A stretch of 64,000 nucleotides of DNA. Source: Silene latifolia (taxonomy: Eukaryota; Streptophyta; Magnoliopsida; Caryophyllales; Caryophyllaceae). The notes below the pieces were generated by a model. It had not been told where the DNA came from. It worked only from the letters and a program-made list of their open reading frames with translations, and ran no database searches. Position 1 is the stretch's first letter; every line of letters begins with the position of its first letter. Positions 11,893 to 23,409 of this stretch are shown in pieces. The DNA lies in the NCBI RefSeq assembly GCF_048544455.1, contig NC_133536.1, forward strand, positions 197,659,325 through 197,723,324, written 5' to 3'. A program made the translations under genes and the position numbers.

Positions 11893-11905
11893 ACTATAAA
11901 TAGAG
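11893..11905 (+). promoter_or_regulatory. Sirevirus LTR TATA box
   Basis: ACTATAAATAGAG is conserved in the 3' LTR at about 38140-38152. The MULE-like insertion ends only about 40 bp upstream, so most of the U3 enhancer region has been pushed more than 1 kb away in the 5' LTR. Confidence 0.8.
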
Positions 11906-12630
11906 TGTCTTAGTCACATTTATTTCTTAAGACTTCCAAAACATTTATTGTAAAAACCTTACAAATCATTTGTGCATTTAAAGCTTTGTTCTTCAAGTGT
12001 TTGCAAAACGTTTTTCTGATTTTAAAGTCTTCAAATTGTTTTCGAAAAAGCTGTAAAACCTCCAAGTATCAGTTCGTTGTACTGTGACATAATGAGTTTG
12101 TTCCATGATTCTCGTGTTAGATCTTCATTGTGATCTCCATGTTCATTTAGTGAACTCTTGAGATTCAAGATTCTGTAACACCTTGAGATAGAACCCATAA
12201 ACTCTTGAAGCGGAGTAGCTTTAAGTTTGAGTGCAACCGGGGTAGGTTGGCGAGTTATTTTCATTGTAAGGGGTTTAGTAAGTTTGAGTAAATTTCTAAA
12301 CAAGCAACAAAATAACGGTTGGACGTAGGCCTCGGAGTAAAGGCTGAACCAATTTTTAAAATGTTGTTTGTTTGTTCAGTTACTTTTACGTTCTTTCACT
12401 TTGCTATTTCTCGCATGTACCTAATCAAGTTTGTGTCACAGTCACCTATACTGTGACATAGAACTGCTGTACCTTCTTGTGAACTTACATTCAATTAAGT
12501 TTCTCAAGTCTTGTACTTCAATATTCTTAGCTTAAGTTAATTAATTAACCAAGTTAAGGATAAAAATTTTAAAAGATACACCTAATTCACCCCCTCCCCC
12601 TCTTAGGTGTTAATCGTTCTTAACTCTTCA

Positions 12631-12645
12631 ATTGCTATCAGAGCC
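12631..12645 (+). promoter_or_regulatory. Sirevirus primer-binding site
   Basis: Directly after the LTR end (CTTCA), the sequence TTGCTATCAGAGCC matches the initiator tRNA-Met complement TGGTATCAGAGCC with one mismatch in the core. The position and match fix the plus orientation. Confidence 0.88.
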
Positions 12646-14565
12646 TCGTGCTCTTGATATTGGTTAAATCCGAAGAGTTGATCCTATAGTTATGGACGAT
12701 TCAAAACACACTAAGTATCCCATTTTCAAGGGAGAAAACTATGCCTGGTGGAAATATCGCATGGAGCACTATGTCAAAAGTGCGGACTATGAATGTTGGT
12801 TAATCATTCAAAAGGGTCCCCTGAAATCGAAGTGAGGATAAGTATGTTGAGGCCGACTATAAGAAAATCGAGAAAAACTCAAAGGCCGTGTCCATTCTTC
12901 AATATGGGATCGGTGACCAAGAGATTAATCGTATATCTGGATGTGCTTCGGCCAAAGATATTTGGGACACCCTAAGCCTTGCTTATAAGGTAACGTCAGT
13001 AGTCAAGAAATACCGTATTGATCTTCTCATGCAACAATATGAGATGTTCAATATGGAACGAGATGAGTCAATTAATAGTTTGTCTTCACGTTTTTCTAGT
13101 ATTGTCAATGACTTTAAGAGTTTAGGTAGGAGTTTTCAATCCGAGGATTTAGTCCGTAAAATCCTTCGCAGCCTAACTGAAAAGTGGCAACCGAAGGTTA
13201 CGGCTATTGAGGAAGCTAAGGACCTTTCTTTACTCATCCTTTATGAACTTATGGGCTCACTTATGGCTCATGAGTTAACTCTCATGAAACGTTCTAGTGA
13301 AAGATCTAAAGGGAAAGGACTTGCTCTTAATGCTCTCTCAAGTGATGAGGAGGATAAAGATGATGAGTTTGCAATGTTTACTAAAAACATTGTTCGCATG
13401 ATAAATGGTTGAAACTCTCAAAGGTATAGCAACAACTCTAGTAAACGCCATTTTCCTAAGAGAAGATCTAACTCCACTGTTGGTTACTTTAAATGTGGTG
13501 ACAAAGGTCACCAAATCAAAGAATGCCCAAAGTAGAACGATATTAAATCTAAGGAAAAACGTGACTTTGCAAAACGTGATTACAAAAACAAAGTAATGAC
13601 TGCTATTTGGGGCATGTCTGATTTTGAAGAGGACGGTGTCCTTGAGGATTAATTAGATGCCAAACTTAGCATCTCGTCTAGTTCCTCAAAAAGTGCTTCC
13701 AAATCATCAAAGAAAGAAGACATCAAGTGTCTTATGGCTCACTCCGCGGACTCAGACTCTGATTCAGACCATGAGGTAATTAAGCTCAAGAAAAAGGTTC
13801 GATCTTTCTCTAAAGACAAAGTTTGTCTCCTCCTAGATCAATTTATTGATAAATGTCGTGTCCAAACTAATAAGTTGGAAGCTATGCAAATCGAAATTGA
13901 GGACATAGCTGAGGAAAATGTCATCTTAAAAGAAAGTCTAAATGAGAATGATCAACCTAGTTCCATGTTGAGTCTTGAGAATGAAATTAAGAAGCTTCGA
14001 AAACAAAATCTGTTTTTAGCTAACAAGGTCGATGAAACAAGTGCAACAGATCCTTGCACTGTTGCATCCAGTTCTAAAGGAAATGTGTCGTTACTAACTC
14101 AAGAACGTGATCAACTTTTGATTGACTTAGCTACTTGCAACAATGAAAAAGACGATCTCATTAAAATTGCTGAAATGTTGAATGATGAGTCTAGTCATGT
14201 CAAAAGCGCCTTAGAACGAGCTCAAAAATCAAATGATGACCTTCTTGCTCAAATTGAGATGTTAAAAAGAGCTGAACAGACTCATGCCACAGAAGTCTCT
14301 ACTGTGGCATCCGAGTCAAGAAAAGAAATAGATACTCTCACTAAATTAGTGTCTTCCTTAACTAAGGAACGTGACTCTCTTCTAGCTAACCTCTCACTGT
14401 GTCAAAGGGATAATAAACAATTGGAACAAATTGGGATGTTACTTAGTGATGAAGCAAGACTTGCAAAACAAGCTTTCGACAATTTAGGTAAATTAAATCT
14501 AAATCATCTTGCTAAAATCGAAACACTAACTAAAGAGCTAGATGAGGCTAAGATGTTTTATTTAA

Positions 14566-14600
14566 CTAGTTGTTGCACCGCGCCCGATAGGGCGCGGTGC
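14566..14600 (-). terminator. Helitron 3' terminal hairpin and CTAG
   Basis: Arms 14575-14585 and 14590-14600 are perfect reverse complements around the loop GATA. The 5-nt spacer 14570-14574 separates the hairpin from CTAG at 14566-14569. Such hairpins mark the end of rolling-circle transfer in Helitrons. Confidence 0.85.
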
Positions 14601-15481
14601 CCCAATTTGGCGAAATGTTAAGCTGAAGTCACAAGTATAACAATATAATGGGACGTGGTTTTTCGTGGTATTATCCGACATGAAGGGAGTATCTAATCCA
14701 ACATGCTCATTTTGATTCTGTCGAGATAAATTCATTGGCAGTGGTTTTTCTTGCTATTATCTGCCCAAGTATCGTGCCCCTATTCTCCCACTATCCTTTG
14801 ATTGTCTCCGCCTAGGCGAACCCATATCGATATAATCTTCTAGAAATAAACGGTCTTAACACTAACTATCAGCAGAATGGCACGGCCTTATATTATTGAC
14901 TTCAAAACAATCTTAACGCTGCCTGTAAGCACCAAAATATACAATGAAAATCCTAATTGTCTGATGCATCTTGTACAAAAAAATACACCGAATAAGAGTT
15001 TCTCCTTCAAATGATGGTAGCTCCCAAATAAAAAATGCACCCAAAAGCCTAAAATGGCATATATCGCTGCCTTGCTTCCGCAATGCTCCGTGTCCTTCTA
15101 GTTCGCTAAGTAGTCAGCACACCATCACCATTGTCCAATTAGAAGACAACGATAGCAGCCAACCTTCCCCATTATCATCTGCACTTAATACAAATAACAA
15201 TACATACATACTTCAGCAACGAAATTAGAGTGATAGTCCAGAAAATCAACAAAAATGCACCAATCACTACATCCTCAGTCAGATAATTCTTTCGATTCCC
15301 CTTAAACGTGCTTGTATAAACATATAGTGGCAATGTGCCCAAGTCCCCATAAACAACACCAACACTTTAATATGCTAATAATAGGTTCCTTGAGATAGTT
15401 ATCTATGAAAACTGTAAGGCCATGCATCAAATGAGTTAGGAACTTATCAGCAAGAAACAATAGCATGCACCACCTTTAACT

Positions 15482-15706
15482 CTACAAGGTAGCTGAACAA
15501 TGAAATACCGCAAGATCTCCAAACAACATTAATGTTACCCCAGGCTCCAGTGCCTCAAACTCAGGAAGGCTTTCACTTGTGGGTAAGTAAAAGATTTCAA
15601 GAGCATTATGAAAACTGTCCATTGACGTTGCTAATTCAGAATATGATATATACAGACAGTTAAATGGATCATTTCCTTTTTGTTCCATCATATATTCATA
15701 TTCCAA
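15482..15706 (-). pseudogene. Exon-like ORF fragment within the Helitron
   Basis: The minus-strand frame reads protein-like residues, including NDPFNCLYISYSELATSMDS and ESLPEFEALEPGVTLMLFGD, then a stop. Composition and hydrophobic pattern look like a real exon, but I do not recognise the family. It probably comes from a host gene caught by the Helitron, as do the blocks upstream. Confidence 0.4.
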
Positions 15707-16338
15707 GACAAAACAACAGGAAAGATCTCACGTGAAATTAATATTCTCAGGAAATTAAAAATCAACAAATACTTCAGAAGAGGAGTGGGCAGTCTTTGTG
15801 AGTAATACTCCACAGTCCAAACTTTGGACTCGTGATCCCCAAACCCCATTTTGCTAAGGTCTGTTTTGTTGCAAACAAATATTGTGAAGTGTGAACATAT
15901 GTCGTCATCAATACAAAGTGATTAGAAAATGTCTTCAAGCTCTTAAAATTGATTAGTTGCAATCATGCATGAGTTCAAAACCCCATTAATATTATAGAAT
16001 TTTTCTCTCGACTGAGTTCCAAATCTATTAGTATCAAGAACTGAGCCATTGATTACTCTTACTCTGTCCTACAACCCGATTCATCAGTTTTGAAATGGTT
16101 TAATTTTCCTGTTGCACTATGCAGCCTATAAACCTCAAGACATTCAGGGAAATCTAATAGTTTCATTACACTTAATTAAGCAATTTGATGACAAAAACTT
16201 ACTTTGTCTCTACAATTCTTGAAGCCATCTTTTTGCGCCGTGAAATGATATCTACATCAATTACCATACAATTCATACAATCACGTATGCATTGAAATAA
16301 TGGTGTTAATGACAATAGTCCAGTTCTGTGGAGGGAAA

Positions 16339-16620
16339 TGGGGTGTGTTTGGATAACAAATGAGGGAGGAGGGAAATAGGGTGTGTTTGGAAAGCAAAAG
16401 TGGAGGGAAAGGGAGGGGAGGGGGAAGGAGGGAAGGGAAGGGAAAGGGGGGTTATTGTGAAGAGATTTTGATTAGGCTTGGAAGAGGAAAATTGGATCCC
16501 TCCAAATCTCTCCCCATTCATTTACCTCCACCCTCATTTGCTATCCAAACAAGGGATTTTAAATCCTCTACTCTCCCTCCCTTTCTTTTCCCTTCAAATC
16601 CCTCAATCCAAACACACCCT
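16339..16620. mobile_element. MITE-like element with GGGTGTGTTTGGA terminal inverted repeats
   Basis: GGGTGTGTTTGGA occurs at 16339 and 16378, and its inverse TCCAAACACACCC ends at about 16620. The left part (16378-16460) is almost pure purine on the plus strand and its counterpart (about 16555-16605) is pyrimidine-rich, so the element can fold back. No ORF is credible; the open frames here arise from the biased composition. This terminus is widespread in plants. Confidence 0.6.
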
Positions 16621-16708
16621 TTAGATATTTCTATAATCATAGTGAGCCCTCAAGAATAATTACTTAAAGAACTGTACATCAGAAAATTGTAGCGCAATGA
16701 AAACTCAC

Positions 16709-18204
16709 CTTTATGGTCTAGTAACTTTGGGAATAACCAGCTGGATCAGTGTCTGCAACTGATAATTTGAGAAGATGAAAAATCGAAGACAATTAGCTTT
16801 TAGTAACCAGTGATACCTATCTACCAAATGACATCAGAAGTAAAACATAACAAATAAAAAGATCTAAAAACTATTATTCATTTTGAGAAAATTAATCATG
16901 TTCATAATGTAAGTCTTCACTCTTCATTGCACGTGGAGTTATTCAAGGACATATCTCGTCGACTGAACCATTTCCGCAACATAAGCGAACATGTGCTGCT
17001 GTGCATTTCATTTTCATAGATTTACAAAGGCTCGGCTCACTAACCCGTCCCAACCCGTCTAACATGCTTGTTAATTGGCCAAAAATCAACAATGTGCCTA
17101 GCCTAATCCCACATCAACCAAACTATGTTTATACTTTTTACAGCAAGCACATAGCCACATACGGCTATCATCAGCTAATAAATATCTTCCTTTGACAGTT
17201 CTTTATACGCCTGAACTTGAAGCTAATATCATATCTAGGAAAAAAAATGATGCCACATGCCTTATCTAATCTCCTATGAAGTATCAGATATGCCATTAAG
17301 AAAAGTTGTGAATCTTGGTAGTATTTTCGTCGATGATTGGAAAACAAACACCTAGAAAGAAACATATTTTAAATTTGAGCCAATGTTTATAAGTCCGGTT
17401 TTTGATACAATGTGTGTCTACGGGTATAATGAGGTGACAGTGTATGTCATCCTATATTAGCATGACACCATCTCATACGAAACTAATTTAAATTCTATAA
17501 TAACTATCTGGATTACTATGAAGATTCACATCAAGACACACATTAAAAAGTCCCCGTATTTGCATAATTTTTGGTAAATATTTAATGTCAAAATTAATGA
17601 TTACTACATTTATACATAAAACCACAGCAAATAATGATTATGTTTCCTGGTTATAAGCATACAGATGGCTAACAACGTGGCAATTCCAGGAGACTACACC
17701 ACGTAAGACGCCGTAAAACGCACTGGTTAAAATTACAGGCGATAATTCAAATGAATTATAATGAGAGTAAAAATAGCCAAAGAACAAACGCTATACCTGT
17801 GAGATTTGCCTGCAGTCATTTTGAGTTTGAACGATTAATATGACAAGCCCACCACCATGAATACATATTTTGACTCTGATCGCAACAAGGGCAGCATTAT
17901 CTGACTAGGTCAGAGTACCTCAACAACCTTGCAGTCTCCTAGCACTAAATAAATTACCCAAACGTAAAAAATCATGTTAAAACCCAAATTGAGTCCTTAG
18001 TAATATAACAATAGTATACACAACGTTGTTGTCCACCAAACTATATGATCAGACAATAAGGAGTGCAGAAAAGTCACTTACCGAAAGATCAAACATTAAA
18101 ACTTACCAATGAAGCGAAAGATATAATTAAGAGGTACAACGTCCACTCCTCTTCCCCTCACCCATTTTGAATTTCCAATGAGACGACAAAAACACAAGTT
18201 CCTA

Positions 18205-18242
<38 letters not shown>

Positions 18243-18946
18243 CAAAGTTCACCCCTTTGCAAAATTTTACAAATCAAATTCTGAACTTAACACCAACAAA
18301 GCATTATAACCGGAATAACCCAATTAACATTAACTATATAAATTAAACAAAGAGGAAAGAGGAGGAACTGGAATGGTGTTTCGGGATTAAAGTTCCAATT
18401 ATTCAAACTATATATTATTTTTATCTTTGTACAGAATTTTGGATAGCTAAATTATAACATTATCTTTGCTCACATCTGTTTAGGGAAATTCTGTAGTTTT
18501 AGGTAGGTAATTAGAATTTATAAGTGATCATTACCCTTTATTAGGAAGATAAATTTTAAACAGGGGAATCTTTGGACAAAATAGGCCAACCAACTAAACC
18601 CGATATATCCATGAAAAAATACGCAACAGGTAATGGAGGCAATGGGATCGAACCGCCGCTAGATAACAAAGCAACATCGGAATCGTAAGAGGGGTCCCAA
18701 GAACGCCTGCGCGGGCGCCACAACAATCAGCAAAAGTTCGAAATTAGGTACCCCAACATGCAGAGGTTTGCAACAAGGTAAATATAGGAAGGCAAGCACA
18801 AGAATCAACATAGCAACTCACAGTAGAAGTCGAAAATTGGGTAGCCAAACATGCGTAAAAATAGCAAAACAAAACAAGGATGATCAGGGAACTAACCCTT
18901 GAGCTGTGAGGCCTGTGACTGATCCACCAAGGATCGCACTAAATCT

Positions 18947-18990
<44 letters not shown>

Positions 18991-20131
18991 AGCATCCATA
19001 AATTAAGAGTAGGCCAACTTCAATCAACCCCAAGAACAATAGGTTTCCATAAAACATTTACCAACCCATCTAAAGCACATAATTTTCAGTCATTGTTTAC
19101 CCCTTTTCAAACACCACCCACCATCGCTGGTTTCACCGTCTCCTACTCTGGTCCACGATAAAAACTGGTGTCCTAGGCACGCAAATTTCGGACGCGGATT
19201 ATTTTGTTGTGGCGAAGTAAAAAAGAGGAAGATGATGGAGGCCACAGTTTTGGGAGAGGGACGGAAAAGGCGGAATAGAGTAGAAAGGCAAGTGAGTTGG
19301 GTAAGTGAGATGAATGGAGAGGGCTATCAAGGGAGGGGATCAAGCGAGTCGAGGAAAAAGGGTAAAGTCGAAGCATGGAGTTATGGAGAGAGGCTCAAAC
19401 AAACGAAGAAATCCATTTCTTCAAGACTTGCAAAGTTATAAGCCAATTATCAACATGTGAATTGAAACTTTAATTATAAAACCTATCAAATTTGCAAAAT
19501 TAGGTCCAAGTAAAATTGAAGAGTCAACCTATCAAAATTGCAAAATTAGCTCCATGTGTGGTCAAGACCTAAAGGATCATGTTACTGTTGATTCCTAAAA
19601 CATCTCCTATACCCTGACCGCTACCCAACTTCTTTGCTTCTGTGCTTCCAATAAGACTTGGTTCAGGAACTTGTCTGCACGAATGAATCTTTCGAAGCTG
19701 GCGAAGAATCTTATTTTAACTTTTCTACTAAGAAAGCCTTTGACTGAACTTATAAATCAGAAACAAAAGAGAAAATTGCTTTGATTTATCAGGGAGTTTG
19801 GGTATTGAATTAGGCGAGAAACAACACAAAGTTTACATTTTGAATGGTGACAATAAAGGCGTTCAACAATCGTTAATTGAACATAACCTGGTGTCACAAA
19901 CCTATAAATCAAACAAAAGCTACAACTACATCAATTAGTAACCCAAAGTTGAATGAAAAGCGACGTTTCTCTGGACTTACCCAACAAATACGAAGATCCT
20001 AGCATAATGATCAACAATTGTAAAAGTTATTAAGGTGGCAATATTAGTTTAAGGCAGGTCAGCTTATCAGAAAATTACCTAAGATAGAATCCTCAGCACG
20101 CTGACCCATCTCAGTAGTAGTCTTTGACTCT
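16709..20131 (-). pseudogene. Captured host-gene exons inside the Helitron
   Basis: Several minus-strand blocks have AG...GT borders. 20079-20131 reads ESKTTTEMGQRAEDSIL. 18897-18944 reads LVRSLVDQSQASQLK. 17797-17904 is exactly 36 open codons, with CIHGGGLVILIVQTQND inside. 16709-16752 reads TLIQLVIPKVTRP then TAA if joined in phase to the previous block. The acceptor of 18897-18944 follows a T-run of about 40 on the minus strand (plus-strand A-run 18949-18989), an extreme polypyrimidine tract. A further block with SRRKKMASRIVETK and a GT border lies near 16203-16250. I do not recognise the gene. The order and strand are coherent, so a multi-exon piece of one gene (or two) may have been captured. 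Exon joins are inferred, not shown. Confidence 0.5.
18208..18240. repeat. Poly(T) tract
   Basis: About 33 consecutive T on the plus strand. It could be the poly(A) tail of a minus-strand retroposon or simple expansion; no matching target duplication was found. Confidence 0.8.
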
Positions 20132-23103
20132 CTGCCGACCAAGAACATTACTTAGAAAGGAAACAAATAGCTCACACATAGATAAGTGCACCAAATATAG
20201 TAATCAGAATTTAGAGTTCAATCAACACATTATCATTACACTAATTGCACATTTATAGTAAGCTCACACAATAATCCACCATCCACGGTATCTTGGTTAG
20301 AGATCATACCGAGAAAGAAAACACAATCGTGGTTCACTTATTCAACCAACCAACCCCAATTTATCCAATAGCATGAACAGTTTATGACACAGCAGTCAGC
20401 AGATACACCTTCACAAAAACAAAGAAAGAACTCGAAATTATAGTGCAATCTGCAATTCACCATGCATATTTCTCAATCAAAGCTTAGTCTGTTCATATAA
20501 AGGTCGGCAACTACAAACGGGTGATCAAAAGACTAGTTGCAACATCAGCTACCACACATGCAAAAGCATATTCCAATCATGGGCAACTTAGATATCAAAT
20601 GTAAAGTGATAACATTAATATAATTGTGTAAAAAGCGCATCAAAATCAAAATTTGGTAAGGTAGATGAACCCTAATCAGAGCAATCACAATACACCTGAT
20701 CAACCTAACCAAATTACTATAAATAAATAAGCGAGTGCACACCAAATATAAAAGCAAAGCACTAAAATAACCCAGAAACTTAAATTGGAATATAGCCCAA
20801 ACAATCTAACCAAACTACTCATAATTTGGGCAACCCCCACAAGAAAAGGTCCATAAATTCTTGAAAAATAGGAAGAAAAAACAGAGGAATCAAGGGCAAT
20901 TCACCTGTGATTGATCTACCAAAAGTAGATGAAAGAGGGGAAAATGGTAATGTTGCTTCTCGATGGTATTCGTTGTCTCCAACAACAACTACTGTAATCG
21001 CATAACAAAACTCACAAAGGTAAGCAGTACGGAAATCGTAAACGGATGAAAATTAAATAAATAAAATGAGAGAGAAGAGGCATGTAAATAATAAAATGGA
21101 AGTAACTAATACCGCTTGTCCCCCGATCACGCATGCAAATACGAAAATGGAAGTAATCAAATAAAGCACAAACACCCAGAAGAGAGGAGAGGGAAGAGAG
21201 TAAAGGCAATGAAATGGAGAACTCAGTAGATGAAACAAAAGTGCAAAAATGGCGACGTCGGAAGCTAATTTGGCTGAGATGAAAACAAATGAGGAAAAAT
21301 GAGTGGTAAAGAATGAGGTTCAGATGAAAGATAAGTGAACGAAAGTAGTAGGAGTAATAGAGAAGGGTAGAATGGGCAGAAAACGACAAAGTTACTGTTA
21401 CAGGAACACTAGATTGGGTTTGGGTTTTTTAAAGAGTGTAGAAATGGGAAGGAAGTCAGAATATTTTGGAATTTCTCTTGAAACAATCACAAGAATATGA
21501 AAATTTTGCAAAGAAAGCTGGACTTGGTTTCAAATGCAACAGTAGCACACACTGTTGCACTCGAAACCAGGACCCAAGCCAAACTGACTTCCGAAGAAGA
21601 AAGTATGCTGGTCTTCCTGAGTACATCATCTTTAACTATTGTGGCAAAACAGGTCATGAGTTTAATGGTTGTGAAAAAAGAGTCCGTGACTTAGAAAGAA
21701 ACACTAAAAAGGCTAAACAAGTGTGGATCAAGAAAGAGGAAGTCAAAAAGGTCGTTGTCAAGAAGGAGCCCAAACTTGTTTGGGTTCCTAAACTAAATGT
21801 TTGATTTCTTATAGGCATTAGTGAGGGGCGGCAGCAATTGGTACTTAGACAGTGGATGCTCTCGTCACATGACGGGAGATGAAAACCAATTCCTCTCGCT
21901 AGAAGCCTACGATGGTGGCATGGTGACTTTTGGCGACAACAAGAAAGGTAAAATCATTGGTATTGGAAAAGTTGGTAAGTCAAAGTCATTATGCGTGGAC
22001 AAAGTGTTGCTTGTCAAAGGTTTGAAACACAATCTCTGTGATCGAGGTAATATTGTTGAATTTCTTGCTAGTGAATGTAGAATCATCAATGGAAAAACTA
22101 GAGAACTTATACTTGAAGATAAACGTGTCAAAGATGTTTATATGACTAACTTATATTCATTTTCGGGTCAATCACTATCATGCATGAGTGTTCAAAAGTA
22201 TGACCCTTGGCTTTGGCACAAACGACTTGGTCATGTAAATGCTAAGACACTTAACACCCTCAAGAGACTTGATCTAGTTGACGGCATTCCTAACATTAAG
22301 TTTGAATTTAAATCACTTTGTGATGATTGTGTTAAAGGAAAACAAGTTAAATGCTCTTTTAAATGAAAAAAGGTTGTTAGCACTTCCTTACCTCTTGAAC
22401 TCATTCATATTGATTTATGTGGTCCCATGCGAGTTGTGAGTAGAGGTGGAAGTCGTTATATTTGTGTCATTGTAGATGACTTCATAAGATTTGTTTGGCT
22501 TCTCTTCTTAAGTTCTAAGGATCAAACATTTGATGAGTTCTTAATTTGGGTCAAAAAGGTTCAAAACAAATTTGGCTATAAACTTGTTTCATTGAGATCC
22601 GACCATGGAACCGAGTTTGAGAACTTGTCATTTGAGTCTTATTGCAATGAGAATGGTGTTAGTCATAACTTTTCGGCCGCAAGAACCCCACAACAAAATG
22701 GGGTTGTTGTAACACCCGCGAATTTCCCATTTTGACATTTAAAATTTATTAAACCGTTTGATTACTTTATTTTATATTTTTGAATTTCTCAATTTAATTA
22801 ATTTAATGTCAAACACGATTTTTATAAAAGTAATATATAAAAGTTCATTTATATAAAAATACGTATTATTAAATTATATTTTTGAGGCATAATTTTTATA
22901 AGAATAAATGTATACGTATTTTTGGTCGGATAGTAATAATAGTGACAGTAATAATAATAATTTCCGTCTCAACATCCGTCTAGCTATAGACCGTCACATT
23001 TCACTTTGTACATGCTCTAATCCGGACCAACCAAAATTCGACAACACGTCACACCCACCTAACATCCTACACTCTACTCTTAAAAATATCTCTTTATTAC
23101 ATA

Positions 23104-23409
<306 letters not shown>

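Larger units (their letters stand above)
7463..12630 (+). repeat. Sirevirus 5' LTR, interrupted by two transposons
   Basis: The LTR parts are 7463-7715, 10339-10679 and 11863-12630 after removing target duplications, about 1,362 bp in total against 1,364 bp for the 3' LTR. A small copia element sits at 7716-10333 and a MULE-like element at 10680-11853. The pieces align with the 3' LTR with scattered substitutions, so the element is moderately old. Confidence 0.95.
14566..21413 (-). mobile_element. Non-autonomous Helitron inserted in Sirevirus gag
   Basis: On the minus strand the 3' end is a perfect 11-bp hairpin (GCACCGCGCCC, 4-nt loop), then AACAA, then CTAG followed by host T (14565). This is the classic Helitron 3' terminus. 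The proposed 5' end is TCTAGTGTTCC at 21413, with plus-strand flank T at 21414, so the host site is A|T as expected and there is no target duplication. Removing 14566-21413 rejoins gag. The 5' junction is less certain than the 3' end. The 6.8-kb interior has no Rep/helicase ORF but holds exon-like blocks on the minus strand. CTAGT at one end and ACTAG at the other form a short inverted repeat. Confidence 0.78.
12692..21804 (+). pseudogene. Sirevirus gag, split by a Helitron
   Basis: The ATG at 12692 starts MDDSKHTKYPIFKGENYAWW, the copia Gag N-terminus. A one-base shift near 12825 moves the reading into the frame of 12888-13412 (DIWDTLSLAY, LMQQYEMFNM, ILRSLTEKWQPKV). The zinc knuckle near 13480-13535 reads YFKCGDKGHQIKEC, so the first Cys is Tyr. 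There are in-frame stops at about 13410, 13535 and 13650. A coiled-coil region follows at 13734-14565 with many Leu/Glu/Lys heptads (LTQERDQLLIDLATC; LTKERDSLLANLSLC), typical of the long Sirevirus Gag. The Helitron at 14566-21413 interrupts it. Beyond, 21466-21804 continues with GLGFK and a degenerate second knuckle NYCGKTGHEFNGC. Gag would form the particle; this copy cannot make it. Confidence 0.9.

Noticed and set aside
16339..16659. Gly/Arg-rich and Pro/Ser-rich frames on the two strands
   Set aside because: Produced by the purine/pyrimidine bias of a MITE-like repeat.
18630..18670. GGTTCGATCCC (minus strand), a pol III B box, with a T-run at 18208-18240, suggesting a SINE
   Set aside because: No A box at the right distance, the body would be over 400 bp, and no target duplication was found.
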